A stretch of DNA of 64,000 bases, from assembly GCF_007830635.1 (NCBI RefSeq), contig NZ_VLLA01000008.1, positions 186,001 through 250,000 on the forward strand. The letters run 5' to 3'. Shown here in pieces: positions 16,176 through 24,391 of the stretch. The stretch comes from Bradyrhizobium huanghuaihaiense (GTDB lineage Bacteria > Pseudomonadota > Alphaproteobacteria > Rhizobiales > Xanthobacteraceae). Made by a program: the position numbers and the translations under genes. The stretch's first letter is position 1; each line of letters begins with the position of its first letter. The notes under the pieces are model-generated. The model was not told the DNA's origin, did no database searches, and saw only the letters and a list, made by a program, of their open reading frames with translations.

Positions 16176-17357
16176 ATGCCTCCCGCCGTTCTCGCGCTCA
16201 CCGCCGGTGCCTTCGGCATCGGCACCACCGAATTCATCATCATGGGCCTCTTGCTCCAGGTCGCCGCCGACATGCATGTCTCCGTGCCGGTCGCGGGCCT
16301 GCTGATCTCCGGCTATGCACTCGGCGTCTTCGTTGGGGCGCCAGTCCTCACCCTGGCCACACGACGGCTGCCGCGCAAAACCGTGCTACTGGCGCTGATG
16401 GCGATCTTCACGCTCGGCAATGCCGCCTGCGCGCTGGCCCCCAACTACGAATTGCTGATGGCGGCGCGGGTGCTGACCTCGCTCGCCCACGGCACGTTCT
16501 TCGGCGTCGGCTCGGTGGTGGCCACCAGCCTCGTCGCCGAGGACAAGCGCGCCTCCGCCATCGCGACCATGTTCATCGGCCTGACGGTCGCAACGCTGCT
16601 GGGCGTACCCTTCGGCGCCTGGTTCGGCTTGATGCTCGGCTGGCGCGCGGCGTTCTGGGCGGTGACCGTGATCGGCGTGATGGCGTTCGCGGTGGTCGCG
16701 GTGCTGGTCCCCGGTCATGTCGGCAAGGGCGACAAGCCGATCTCGCTTGCTGAGGAAGTCGCGGTGCTCGGCCGTCCGCAGGTGCTGCTCGGCCTTGCCA
16801 TGACCGTGTTCGGCTTCGCCGGCCTGTTCGTCGTCTTCACCTATATCCAGCCGATCCTGACCCGCTTCACCGGCTTTTCGGAAGCCGCGGTGTCGCCGAT
16901 CCTGCTGGTGTTCGGCGTTGGCCTTGCGATCGGCAACGTCGCCGGCGGCAAGCTCGCCGACCGTGGCCTCGAGCGCGCCCTGATCGGCACGCTCGCCGCG
17001 CTCGCCATCGTGCTGCTCGGCCTTGCCGCAGTGCTGTCGGTCAAGATCGCCGCCATCGCGCTGATCCTGCTGCTCGGTATCGCCGCCTTCGCAACCGTCG
17101 CGCCGCTCCAGCTTCGCGTGCTGGAAGCCGCAGGTCCCAGCGGCCGCACGCTCGCCTCCAGCCTCAACATCGCCGCGTTCAATCTCGGCAACGCACTGGG
17201 AGCCTGGGCCGGCGGCGTCGCCATCGATCGCGGGCTCGGCCTCTCGGCGCTGCCGCTGGTCGCAGCCGGCATCACCGCGATCGGTCTCGTGCTGGCGTTG
17301 TGGAGCCTCCAGCTCGATCGCACGACGACCGCGGTCGCGGCGTGCCCGGCGGAATAG
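16176..17357 (+). CDS. MFS drug/sugar efflux transporter (DHA1, AraJ-like)
   Basis: 393 residues from ATG 16176, chosen because of the GGAG site upstream and because the first membrane helix then begins at the N-terminus (AVLALTAGAFGIGTTEFIIM). About twelve hydrophobic segments are visible. The GIGTTEF motif in helix 1 and a loop 2-3 region with TRRLPRK are typical of the AraJ/YdhP branch of the DHA1 family. It is an inner membrane proton-driven exporter with unknown substrate. Probable regulation by the divergent LysR. The next gene follows after 10 bases and may be cotranscribed. Confidence 0.88.
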   Translation: MPPAVLALTAGAFGIGTTEFIIMGLLLQVAADMHVSVPVAGLLISGYALGVFVGAPVLTLATRRLPRKTVLLALMAIFTLGNAACALAPNYELLMAARVLTSLAHGTFFGVGSVVATSLVAEDKRASAIATMFIGLTVATLLGVPFGAWFGLMLGWRAAFWAVTVIGVMAFAVVAVLVPGHVGKGDKPISLAEEVAVLGRPQVLLGLAMTVFGFAGLFVVFTYIQPILTRFTGFSEAAVSPILLVFGVGLAIGNVAGGKLADRGLERALIGTLAALAIVLLGLAAVLSVKIAAIALILLLGIAAFATVAPLQLRVLEAAGPSGRTLASSLNIAAFNLGNALGAWAGGVAIDRGLGLSALPLVAAGITAIGLVLALWSLQLDRTTTAVAACPAE

Positions 17358-17367
17358 GAGAGCGATC

Positions 17368-18402
17368 ATGGAATACCGCAATCTTGGCGCATCCGGGCTC
17401 AAGGTCTCCGTCCTCAGCTTCGGCACCGGCACGTTCGGCGGCCAGGGCCCGCTGTTTTCGGCCTGGGGCCGCAGCGGCACTGAGGAGGCCCGTAGGCTGG
17501 TCGACATCTGCCTCGATGCCGGCGTCAATCTGTTCGACAGCGCCGACGTCTATTCGAACGGCGCCTCCGAGGAGATCCTCGGTGCTGCGATCAAGGGCCG
17601 CCGCGACAAGGTGCTGATCTCAACCAAGATGAGCCTGCCGATGGGCGACGGCCCGCTCGACGCCGGCTCGTCGCGGCAGAGACTGCTGGCCTCGGTCGAC
17701 GCGGCGCTGCGCCGGCTTGGTACTGACACCATCGACCTGCTCCAGCTCCACGCCTTCGACGCGTTCACGCCGATCGAGGAGGTGCTGTCCACGCTCGATA
17801 CGCTCGTGCGCGCCGGCAAGCTGCGCTATGTCGGCGTCTCGAATTTCGCCGGCTGGCAGCTGATGAAGTCGCTCGCCATCGCGGACCGGCATGGCTGGCC
17901 GCGCTATGTCGCGCACCAGGTCTATTACTCGCTGCTCCGCCGCGACTATGAATGGGAGCTGATGCCGCTCGCACGCGATCAGGGCGTCGGCGCGCTGGTC
18001 TGGAGCCCGCTCGGCTGGGGCCGGCTCACCGGAAAGATCCGGCGCGGCCAGCCGTTGCCGGAAGCGAGCCGCCTGCACGCCACCGCACAGTTCGGTCCGC
18101 CCGTGGATGAGGAGCGTCTGTACGCCGTCGTTGATGTGCTTGATGGAATTGCCGCAGAGACCGGCCATACCGTGCCCCAGGTCGCGATCGCCTGGTTGCT
18201 GTCGCGCCCCACGGTCTCCTCCGTGATCATCGGTGCCCGCGACGAAGCGCAGCTGCGCGACAATCTCGGCGCCGTCGGTTGGTCGCTGAACGCGGATCAG
18301 ATCAGGCGTCTCGACGAGGCCAGCGCGGTGATGCCCGCTTATCCCTATTATCCCTACCGCGTCCAGGAAGGCTTTGCGCGGTTGAACCCGCCCCTGGTCT
18401 AG
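17368..18402 (+). CDS. Aldo/keto reductase
   Basis: 344 residues; start has a TAGGAGAG site. NADPH-dependent oxidoreductase with a TIM-barrel fold: catalytic Asp in FDSADVYSNGASEEILG (about 51-67), Lys in KVLISTKMSL, His in LLQLHAFD, and the C-terminal cofactor segment SSVIIGARDEAQLRDNLGAV. It resembles the YajO / AKR11-like group of broad-specificity reductases acting on aldehydes. It lies 10 bases after the exporter and ends convergently with the amidohydrolase, overlapping by 4 bases. Confidence 0.9.
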   Translation: MEYRNLGASGLKVSVLSFGTGTFGGQGPLFSAWGRSGTEEARRLVDICLDAGVNLFDSADVYSNGASEEILGAAIKGRRDKVLISTKMSLPMGDGPLDAGSSRQRLLASVDAALRRLGTDTIDLLQLHAFDAFTPIEEVLSTLDTLVRAGKLRYVGVSNFAGWQLMKSLAIADRHGWPRYVAHQVYYSLLRRDYEWELMPLARDQGVGALVWSPLGWGRLTGKIRRGQPLPEASRLHATAQFGPPVDEERLYAVVDVLDGIAAETGHTVPQVAIAWLLSRPTVSSVIIGARDEAQLRDNLGAVGWSLNADQIRRLDEASAVMPAYPYYPYRVQEGFARLNPPLV

Positions 18403-20021
18403 GCAGGTGACTGATAGAACGCCGCGATAGCCGTTGCGATTCCGTCGGGAAGGTTCGTCTCGCTCTTCAGCGTGCCCAGGAAGGCGGGATCGCCCGCCAC
18501 CGTGAGGCCATCCAGCTTGATCGGATGCAGCGGCTCGTCGGTCACGGCCACTGCCGCCAGATCGGGACCGGTGCGCACGCCGTCATATTCGAGCCGCGGG
18601 CGCAATTGGACATTGTTGCCGAACTGCTCGTCCAGCGCGAGGCGCCACCCGGTGCGTGACACCGTTCCGCGGGCGATCGCATCGCTCATGGCGAGGCTGT
18701 CCGTTTGCAGCGCGCCGAGATTTCCGAGTGCGGCCTTCAGGCGGCTCGTCGCTTCCGCCAGCGTGACTTTCTCGATCCCTGGATCCTGGTCGGGCGAGGA
18801 GAAGTCGATCACGCGCGCGCTGCTGCCGATCTTGAGGGCCTCGCCGCTTCCGCCGGCCTTCTGCATCACCGTCTTCGTTCCGTAGCGCGGCCGTCCGCCG
18901 ATCGTGACCAGAACGATATCCTGCTCGCGCGATTTGATCAGGTGGGCGTAGGGATCGCCGGTGACGCCCTTCACGACCAGGAGATCGGCGAACTTGCCCT
19001 TGGCGATGGTCCCGAGCTTTGCATCCCATTTCAGGATCGCGGCGGGATTGCGCGTTGCCATCGCGACGATGTCGAAGTCGCTGAAGCCGAGACTGAAATG
19101 CGCGGACACGACCTTCGCCGCCTTCAGCTCGCCGAGCAGGTTTTTGCTGCCCGATGGCGACCAGTCCGAGCCGAGCGCGATGGTGAGGCCGGCGGTGCGT
19201 GCGGCCGCGACGTCGGTCGTCTTGCCGTAGAGCAGCAGATTGCTCAGCGGCGACCAGACGACCTTGGCATGATTTTCGGCCATCGTTCCGAAGTCGGTCG
19301 CGTCCAGCGCCGTGCAATGAATGCCGGCCAGCGACGGTTCGATTGCCCAGTCGCCTTGAGGGTTGCGCAAAGCGAGGAAGTGGCTGTGCGCCTTGGTGTC
19401 GATGCCCTCGCTCAGGTGCAGCAGGAAGCACGACGACGATTTCAGCTCCTTGTCGAACTTCGCCCAGTCCTCGGCATCGATGTCGGGAATCTTGGAGTGA
19501 GCGCGCGGCAGATCCGGCGGGCTGCCGATCTCGGCGGCCCGCAGCGCGCCCTTGTAGTACTTGTGGATCGTGCCGCTCCAGTTCGACAGCGTGATTCCCT
19601 GGCTCGTCGTCGTTCCCGCGACCATGCATTTGGCTTCGACATAACGGACCAGGGCCGGCAGCAACGAGCCGTCATCGGCGAGCGCGATCGCGCTCATCGG
19701 GCCGGTCACGGACGTCTTGTAGGATTTGGCATTCTGCCACTGGTCGCGATTGCCGTAGGATTGAGGCACCTGCCAGAGCGGCAGGATGTTGTAGCTCAAA
19801 TGATTATGCAGCTCGATCAGGCCGGGATAGATGGTGCCCCCGGTCGCCACCGGAGCCACGGTCTCGAAGCCCGCTGGGGCCGGCTGTCCCTTCGGAACGA
19901 TCGCGGCGATGCGGCTATCCTCGATGAAGATCGTCCCGCTCTTGATGACGTCGCCGTCAGTGGCCATCGTCACGATCCGCCCGCTCAGCGCCCAGCGCTT
20001 CGGGCCTGCGGCCGGGCTCAT
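18399..20021 (-). CDS. Amidohydrolase family protein
   Basis: 540 residues. The metal-dependent hydrolase layout is visible: composite domain start (ALSGRIVTMATDGDVIKSGT), metal motif in PGLIELHNHLSY (about 68-79), a later HLSEG and GIHCTALD histidine pair, and the catalytic Asp in LGSDWSPSGSKN. The C-terminal 130 residues after GRPRYG extend beyond the common fold. The first metal motif is HNH rather than the usual HxH with T/V, as seen in some atrazine-hydrolase-like members. Substrate unknown. Its start overlaps the stop of the glycosylase-fold gene by 4 bases, so the two form an operon. Confidence 0.82.
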   Translation of the reverse strand: MSPAAGPKRWALSGRIVTMATDGDVIKSGTIFIEDSRIAAIVPKGQPAPAGFETVAPVATGGTIYPGLIELHNHLSYNILPLWQVPQSYGNRDQWQNAKSYKTSVTGPMSAIALADDGSLLPALVRYVEAKCMVAGTTTSQGITLSNWSGTIHKYYKGALRAAEIGSPPDLPRAHSKIPDIDAEDWAKFDKELKSSSCFLLHLSEGIDTKAHSHFLALRNPQGDWAIEPSLAGIHCTALDATDFGTMAENHAKVVWSPLSNLLLYGKTTDVAAARTAGLTIALGSDWSPSGSKNLLGELKAAKVVSAHFSLGFSDFDIVAMATRNPAAILKWDAKLGTIAKGKFADLLVVKGVTGDPYAHLIKSREQDIVLVTIGGRPRYGTKTVMQKAGGSGEALKIGSSARVIDFSSPDQDPGIEKVTLAEATSRLKAALGNLGALQTDSLAMSDAIARGTVSRTGWRLALDEQFGNNVQLRPRLEYDGVRTGPDLAAVAVTDEPLHPIKLDGLTVAGDPAFLGTLKSETNLPDGIATAIAAFYQSPA

Positions 20022-20836
20022 GGGATCACCCCATTGGGAATGGTGATCGTGATGTTGCGCCGCTTGGTGACCGCATCAGTGCCCTGGCGCACGGCCCATG
20101 GCGTGTCTCCGCGCATCCAGGCCGGCAGGCCCGCCGGAAGGTCCTTGGCGATGATGTCGACCAGTTCGGTCGGCTTGAAGGCATCGCCATAGGGCACGAG
20201 CGCAGTCTGGACGTCGGGATGTTTGACCGCAGGCGCGAGCGCGGCGAGGGCGGCATTCCATTTGGTCAGCATGAGCTTGGTGTTCGCGGCCTGCGTGGCG
20301 GCATCATGGGCGGAGCTTTCCGGCCAGGTCGGATGCGTGATGTGCTGATAGGCGAGCGTCTTGTAGGCCGCGCCATCGGCGGTCTTCAGCCAGGCTTTCC
20401 AGGCCTCGTCGGCAAGGCCGCCGAGCGAGACAACGGCCTCGATGTTGCTGGGCGCGAGCACGGCCTTGAACCATTTGTTGCGATAATCGACGATGCCGGG
20501 CTCGTTCTTGTGCTTGGAGCCGCCGCTCTGCCCGTAGACGCTGTACAGGAACGTATTCACCATCACGTAGCTCTGCGTGATGCCGAGCTTGGCCAGGAAA
20601 CCTTGCGTCCGGCGTCCCGCGGTGCCGACCAGAATCCGGCGCACGATCGTCTCATGCTGGGCAGGGTCCTGTCCGACGACAAGCACACGCGCCGATCCAT
20701 CGAGCCGGCCGCGATGGAAGATCGGTCCCCATTCAATGCGGAAATCGTGGGGATCGTAGGCTTCAGGGCCGGGATAGTTGCTGCACAGATCGCGAAAGGG
20801 TTGTTCGCCGTATCCGGCGTCGAACTCTGTGAGCAT
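20018..20836 (-). CDS. Uracil-DNA glycosylase superfamily protein
   Basis: 272 residues, starting at ATG 20836 with a GGAG site; a much longer open frame to the right is a shadow of the divergent amidase gene. Motif A is GQDPAQ near 55-60 and motif B is HITHPTWP near 165-172, in a sandwich fold typical of the UDG superfamily (ARVLVVGQDPAQHETIV). The usual GQDPYH of family 1 and GEAPG of family 4 are not present, so it belongs to a less studied branch. It may remove uracil or another deaminated base, or have lost activity. It is the first gene of an operon with an amidohydrolase. Confidence 0.75.
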   Translation of the reverse strand: MLTEFDAGYGEQPFRDLCSNYPGPEAYDPHDFRIEWGPIFHRGRLDGSARVLVVGQDPAQHETIVRRILVGTAGRRTQGFLAKLGITQSYVMVNTFLYSVYGQSGGSKHKNEPGIVDYRNKWFKAVLAPSNIEAVVSLGGLADEAWKAWLKTADGAAYKTLAYQHITHPTWPESSAHDAATQAANTKLMLTKWNAALAALAPAVKHPDVQTALVPYGDAFKPTELVDIIAKDLPAGLPAWMRGDTPWAVRQGTDAVTKRRNITITIPNGVIP

Positions 20837-21074
20837 GGCAATGCTCCAATCTGTCGAGGTCAAAATAGCTGCGTTACTGAACCTGTTTATGCGGCAATCT
20901 TGGCGGTCATGTCCTAAAACACTCAACCAGTATATAGGTCGAGCCTGATCGCCCAAAGGTTCACGATCGTCTGGGCGTGACAGAGCGTCGCGACAATGCG
21001 CCATGCAGAAACGCACCTGTACACGGTCGCGTGACCTCCATAACCTCCGCGGCGCAATTTTTGGGAGATGCGAC

Positions 21075-22649
21075 GTGGCGAAGAAGGCGGCAGCCAAGAA
21101 GAAAAGTACTGCAAAGAAGGTAACGAAGACCTCGAGCAAGACGAGCTCCGCCCGAAAGGGCACCGTCGCGAAAGCCGCGAAGAAGACAGTCAAGACGGCG
21201 GCATCGCGCAAGCCAGGCGCGGCACGTCGCCCCAAGGGTCCGGTCTGGCAATGGTCTGCGGTCGAGACCGCGGCCGCGATCCGCTCCGGCGCAATCACTG
21301 CCGTCGAGACCGTCGAGGCGCATCTGGATCGGATGCGCGCCGTCAATCCGAGGCTGAATGCGGTGGTCGTCGATCTCGGCGAGGAGGCGCTGAAGGCGGC
21401 GCATGCGGCCGACAAGCAGCGCGCCAAGGGCGGCGAGCTCGGCCTTCTGCATGGCGTGCCCATCACCATCAAGGAGAACGTCGACTACGAGGGACGGCCG
21501 AACTTCAACGGCGTGCCGGCGAACAAGGATCTCATCGCGCCATCGAATTCGCCTGTCGTCCGCAACCTGAAGAAGGCCGGCGCCATCGTCATCGGTCTCA
21601 CCAACACGCCGGAATTCTCCTTTCGCGGCTTCACCGACAATCCCCTGCACGGGCTGACGCTCAATCCCTGGGACCCTGACATCACCTGCGGCGGTTCTTC
21701 GGGCGGTGCGGGGTCGGCGGTCGCGGCCGGCATCGGAACCATCGCCCATGGCAACGACATCGGCGGCTCGCTGCGCTGGCCGGCGCATTGCAACGGCGTT
21801 GCCACCATCAAGCCGACGCAGGGCCGCATCCCCGCCTTCAACGGCAGCGCAACGGCCGAGCGGCCGATGCTGGCGCATCTGATGTCGGCGCAGGGGCCGC
21901 TCGCCCGCCATGTCGCCGACGTTCGCCTTGCGCTGGAGGCGATGAGCCAGCGCGACCCGCGCGATCCCTGGTGGGTGCCGGCGCCGCTGGTCGGGCCGAA
22001 GCCGAAGGGTCGCATCAAGGTCGCACTCGCAAAGATTCCAGAGGACATGGATGTTGATCCGTCCGTCGCCGCGGCGCTGCGCCAGGCCGCCGATCACCTC
22101 GAGCGCTCCGGCTATCGCGTCAGCGAGGTCGAGGTGCCCGACATCAACGGCGTCTGGCAGACCTGGTGCGACATCATCACCAACGAGACGGTGGTAATGC
22201 AGGAAGCGAGCATGCTGAAGGTCACGACCGAGGACTTCCACAAGGCCTGGGGCGGAATGAGGGCCAAGGCCAATGGGCTCGATCTCAAGGCCTGGATGCA
22301 GGCGACGGCCGCGCGCAACGGTCACATCCGCGCCTGGCAATTATTCTTCGAGGAGTATCCGGTCGTGCTGGCACCGACCACGGTAAAGCCGACGCCGGGC
22401 CCGCGCGACGACACGGTCAGCGCCGAGCGGGTGCAGGAGATCTTCTGGGGCGAGATTCGCTTCATCTCCGCGATCAACGTGCTGGGCCTGCCCGGCGCGG
22501 TGGTGCCGGTGGCCGTCAACGAGGGCAAGCCGATCGGCGTGCAGCTCATTGCCGGCCGCTATCGCGAGGACCTCGCGCTCGATGCCGCAGCCGCGATCGA
22601 GAAGCGTGCCGGCGTGATCGCCCATCGCCTCTGGGAGACGCTGGCTTGA
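21075..22649 (+). CDS. Amidase (GatA-like signature) with a histone-H1-like lysine/alanine N-terminal tail
   Basis: Start placed at GTG 21075, which follows a GGGAGATG site; upstream in-frame residues look non-coding. Residues 1-55 are almost only Lys, Ala, Thr and Ser (AKKAAAKKKSTAKKVTKTSS...), like eukaryotic H1 tails and bacterial AlgP/HC1 proteins. The amidase domain follows, with the Ser-cisSer-Lys triad: Lys in GVPITIKENVDYEG, and serines in GGSSGGAGSAV and GNDIGGSLRWPAHCNG. It should hydrolyse an amide of unknown identity. The tail could bind nucleic acid or another polyanion. It is divergent from the glycosylase-fold gene, with about 240 bases between. Confidence 0.88.
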   Translation: MAKKAAAKKKSTAKKVTKTSSKTSSARKGTVAKAAKKTVKTAASRKPGAARRPKGPVWQWSAVETAAAIRSGAITAVETVEAHLDRMRAVNPRLNAVVVDLGEEALKAAHAADKQRAKGGELGLLHGVPITIKENVDYEGRPNFNGVPANKDLIAPSNSPVVRNLKKAGAIVIGLTNTPEFSFRGFTDNPLHGLTLNPWDPDITCGGSSGGAGSAVAAGIGTIAHGNDIGGSLRWPAHCNGVATIKPTQGRIPAFNGSATAERPMLAHLMSAQGPLARHVADVRLALEAMSQRDPRDPWWVPAPLVGPKPKGRIKVALAKIPEDMDVDPSVAAALRQAADHLERSGYRVSEVEVPDINGVWQTWCDIITNETVVMQEASMLKVTTEDFHKAWGGMRAKANGLDLKAWMQATAARNGHIRAWQLFFEEYPVVLAPTTVKPTPGPRDDTVSAERVQEIFWGEIRFISAINVLGLPGAVVPVAVNEGKPIGVQLIAGRYREDLALDAAAAIEKRAGVIAHRLWETLA

Positions 22650-22697
22650 TGCCATGTGCAAGGGCTCCGCGTCACGCGCGGACCCCGCGGGGGCCGA

Positions 22698-23996
22698 TCA
22701 GTTGGTCAGATGCGCGGAGGCGATCGCCTTCTGGAACAGCGCGTTCAGCGCGTCGGTGATGCTCGAATCGCTCGAGACCTCGTAATAATAGCCCGACGTC
22801 GCGCAGGCCTGCATCTTGGTGGCGATCGAGCTGCGCCACGGCGCGATGTAGGTGTTGTACCAGCTGTTGTTGGTGATCGCGAGATAGGTGGTGTAAAGCA
22901 CGGCGATCTTGACGCCGCGCGCCTTGATGGTGTCGCAGATCGTCGTCGTCAGCGGCTCCTGGCATCGGCCCGACGAGCTGATCACGGTCTGAGTGCAGCT
23001 CGAAGGGTAGTAGTAGTCGGCAACGCCGTCCGCGACGAAGAACAGCCATTTCTGCGGCGAGGACGAGGAGCCGTCTCCGGGTGTCGGGATCGCGCCGTTC
23101 ATCGAAGACAGGATGCCGTCGAAATCCGTGCACATGTCGTTGTTGTAGTTGGTGTAGGGAATCGTCATCAGGTCGACGGCGGAAACCGCTGTCTTCACCG
23201 AAGAGAGGCTCGAGGTCAGCGCCGAGATCGTGGTGAGGCCGATCGAACCGCAATCGCTGCCCATGGTGTAGACCGCCATCCGGTACTGGTTGCTGACGAG
23301 CTGGCTCGCGGTCGCCGTGTCCGTCAGCGACTGCGTTGCGTCCCGCACCAGGTCGATCCGCATCTTGATCCCGAGCTTCTTTGCGATCGAATAATAGCTG
23401 TTGGTCTGCTTGGTCTTCTTCGAGCTCGACGTGTAGGTGTCATGGCAGGCGAAGGCGCAGCTGTCGGATGTCGCGTTCTGCAGCGCGGTCATGTCGGCCG
23501 TGGTGGCGCCGAGCCCCTGCGACGGCGAGTTGTCCAGCAGAACGTAGAAGTCGATGTAGGACGGCAGCGAGGCCGCCGCGCTCGAGGTGGCGGAGAAGTC
23601 CAGCGTCTTGTAGCCCAGGATTCCCATGAAATAGGTCGTCACCGACGACGCCGCCGTTCCCGTGGCGGTGCGCGTGGTGACGCTGTCGGTCACGGTGATG
23701 GTCACCGAGCCCGTCGCCAGGCCGTACGCGGACATCTGCCCGGTGAAGGTGTTCAGCGCATCGCTCTGCGCGGCCGATGCGCTCTTGGTGATCTCGCTCT
23801 TCGCGGTCGCGACCAGCACCGCGGTGTCGAGCGCAGCGATCAGCTTTGTTCTCGCCCGCGCGGCGAGGGAGTAGTCGACGGCGGCGCCGACGAAGGACAG
23901 CAGCGGCACCAGCGCCAGCGCGAAGATGACGGCGATGTTGCCGCGTCGATCGGAGACGAAGCGCGAGAGCAGGTGACCTCTGTTGGCGTTCGTCAA
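22698..23996 (-). CDS. TadG-like protein with Tad-type N-terminus and von Willebrand A region
   Basis: About 432 residues from the TTG at 23,996. The open frame extends to 24,200, but the extra N-terminal part looks non-coding, so the start is uncertain. Near the N-terminus is FVSDRRGNIAVIFALALVPL, the TadE/TadG hallmark followed by one membrane helix. A vWA-like domain begins at FYVLLDNSPSQG (MIDAS-like DxSxS variant), with CAFACHD nearby. It is probably anchored in the inner membrane with an extracytoplasmic domain, as for proteins linked to Flp pili. A paralogue lies at 60,152-61,483. No other tad genes are in the window. Confidence 0.78.
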   Translation of the reverse strand: MTNANRGHLLSRFVSDRRGNIAVIFALALVPLLSFVGAAVDYSLAARARTKLIAALDTAVLVATAKSEITKSASAAQSDALNTFTGQMSAYGLATGSVTITVTDSVTTRTATGTAASSVTTYFMGILGYKTLDFSATSSAAASLPSYIDFYVLLDNSPSQGLGATTADMTALQNATSDSCAFACHDTYTSSSKKTKQTNSYYSIAKKLGIKMRIDLVRDATQSLTDTATASQLVSNQYRMAVYTMGSDCGSIGLTTISALTSSLSSVKTAVSAVDLMTIPYTNYNNDMCTDFDGILSSMNGAIPTPGDGSSSSPQKWLFFVADGVADYYYPSSCTQTVISSSGRCQEPLTTTICDTIKARGVKIAVLYTTYLAITNNSWYNTYIAPWRSSIATKMQACATSGYYYEVSSDSSITDALNALFQKAIASAHLTN

Positions 23997-24391
23997 GCGG
24001 CATATCCAAAGCAAGAAGTGATGCGCCAGCGTAAAATCGACGAACTTACGCAACGATTGACCGCAGCGTGATCGTCGATGTCCGCTGATTGCGGATCGTG
24101 TCGCCAGAGCTTTGAGAGATGTTGCGAAACGATTGGGGCGGGGGCTCATGCCGGGCCGTTGCGGAGCGGAGGCGGATGGCACCTTCGGCAGGGCCGCCAT
24201 GGTGCATCAATTGATGAATCCAAATTAACTCGAATTTTAGCCAATTCACCAACAAGCGTTAGGGTTACTTCCTCGATCTCTAAGCGAATTATTGTCCGCT
24301 TTACCACCCGCCTCTAACAGAGGGACGGCGGACAACGCACGCGCCTCATACAGGCCAATAAGTGCGGCCCGCTCCACGCGGAGGTGGCACG
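23997..24391. other. Intergenic region between tadG-like gene and metY
   Basis: About 395 bases. It holds the divergent promoters and, near metY, a nested stem-loop listed separately. A stretch at about 24,220-24,300 is clearly richer in A and T than its surroundings, as expected of promoter DNA. No gene seen. Confidence 0.5.
24294..24333 (+). promoter_or_regulatory. Nested stem-loop in the metY leader
   Basis: Outer stem GTCCGC (24,294-24,299) pairs with GCGGAC (24,328-24,333), and an inner stem CCTC-taaca-GAGG sits at 24,311-24,323. A further small hairpin CCGC-tccac-GCGG lies just before the ribosome site. The structure is about 60 bases from the metY start. It may be a regulatory leader of methionine genes, but it does not fit the SAM-II consensus I can recall. 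Confidence 0.35.

Noticed and set aside
16386..17528. 380-codon minus-strand frame over the MFS exporter
   Set aside because: Antisense to a protein with twelve clear membrane helices; highly charged nonsense composition.
18705..20192. 495-codon plus-strand open frame over the amidohydrolase
   Set aside because: It is a shadow of the minus-strand gene, which has the metal motifs. GC-rich DNA often leaves long frames open on the opposite strand.
22656..24071. 471-codon plus-strand open frame over the TadG-like gene
   Set aside because: Arg/Asp/Gly-rich shadow of the real minus-strand gene; no ribosome site and no domain.
24200..24391. SAM-II riboswitch before metY
   Set aside because: I could not find the conserved CUAAA-type pseudoknot strand near the ribosome site, so only an unnamed structured leader is reported.
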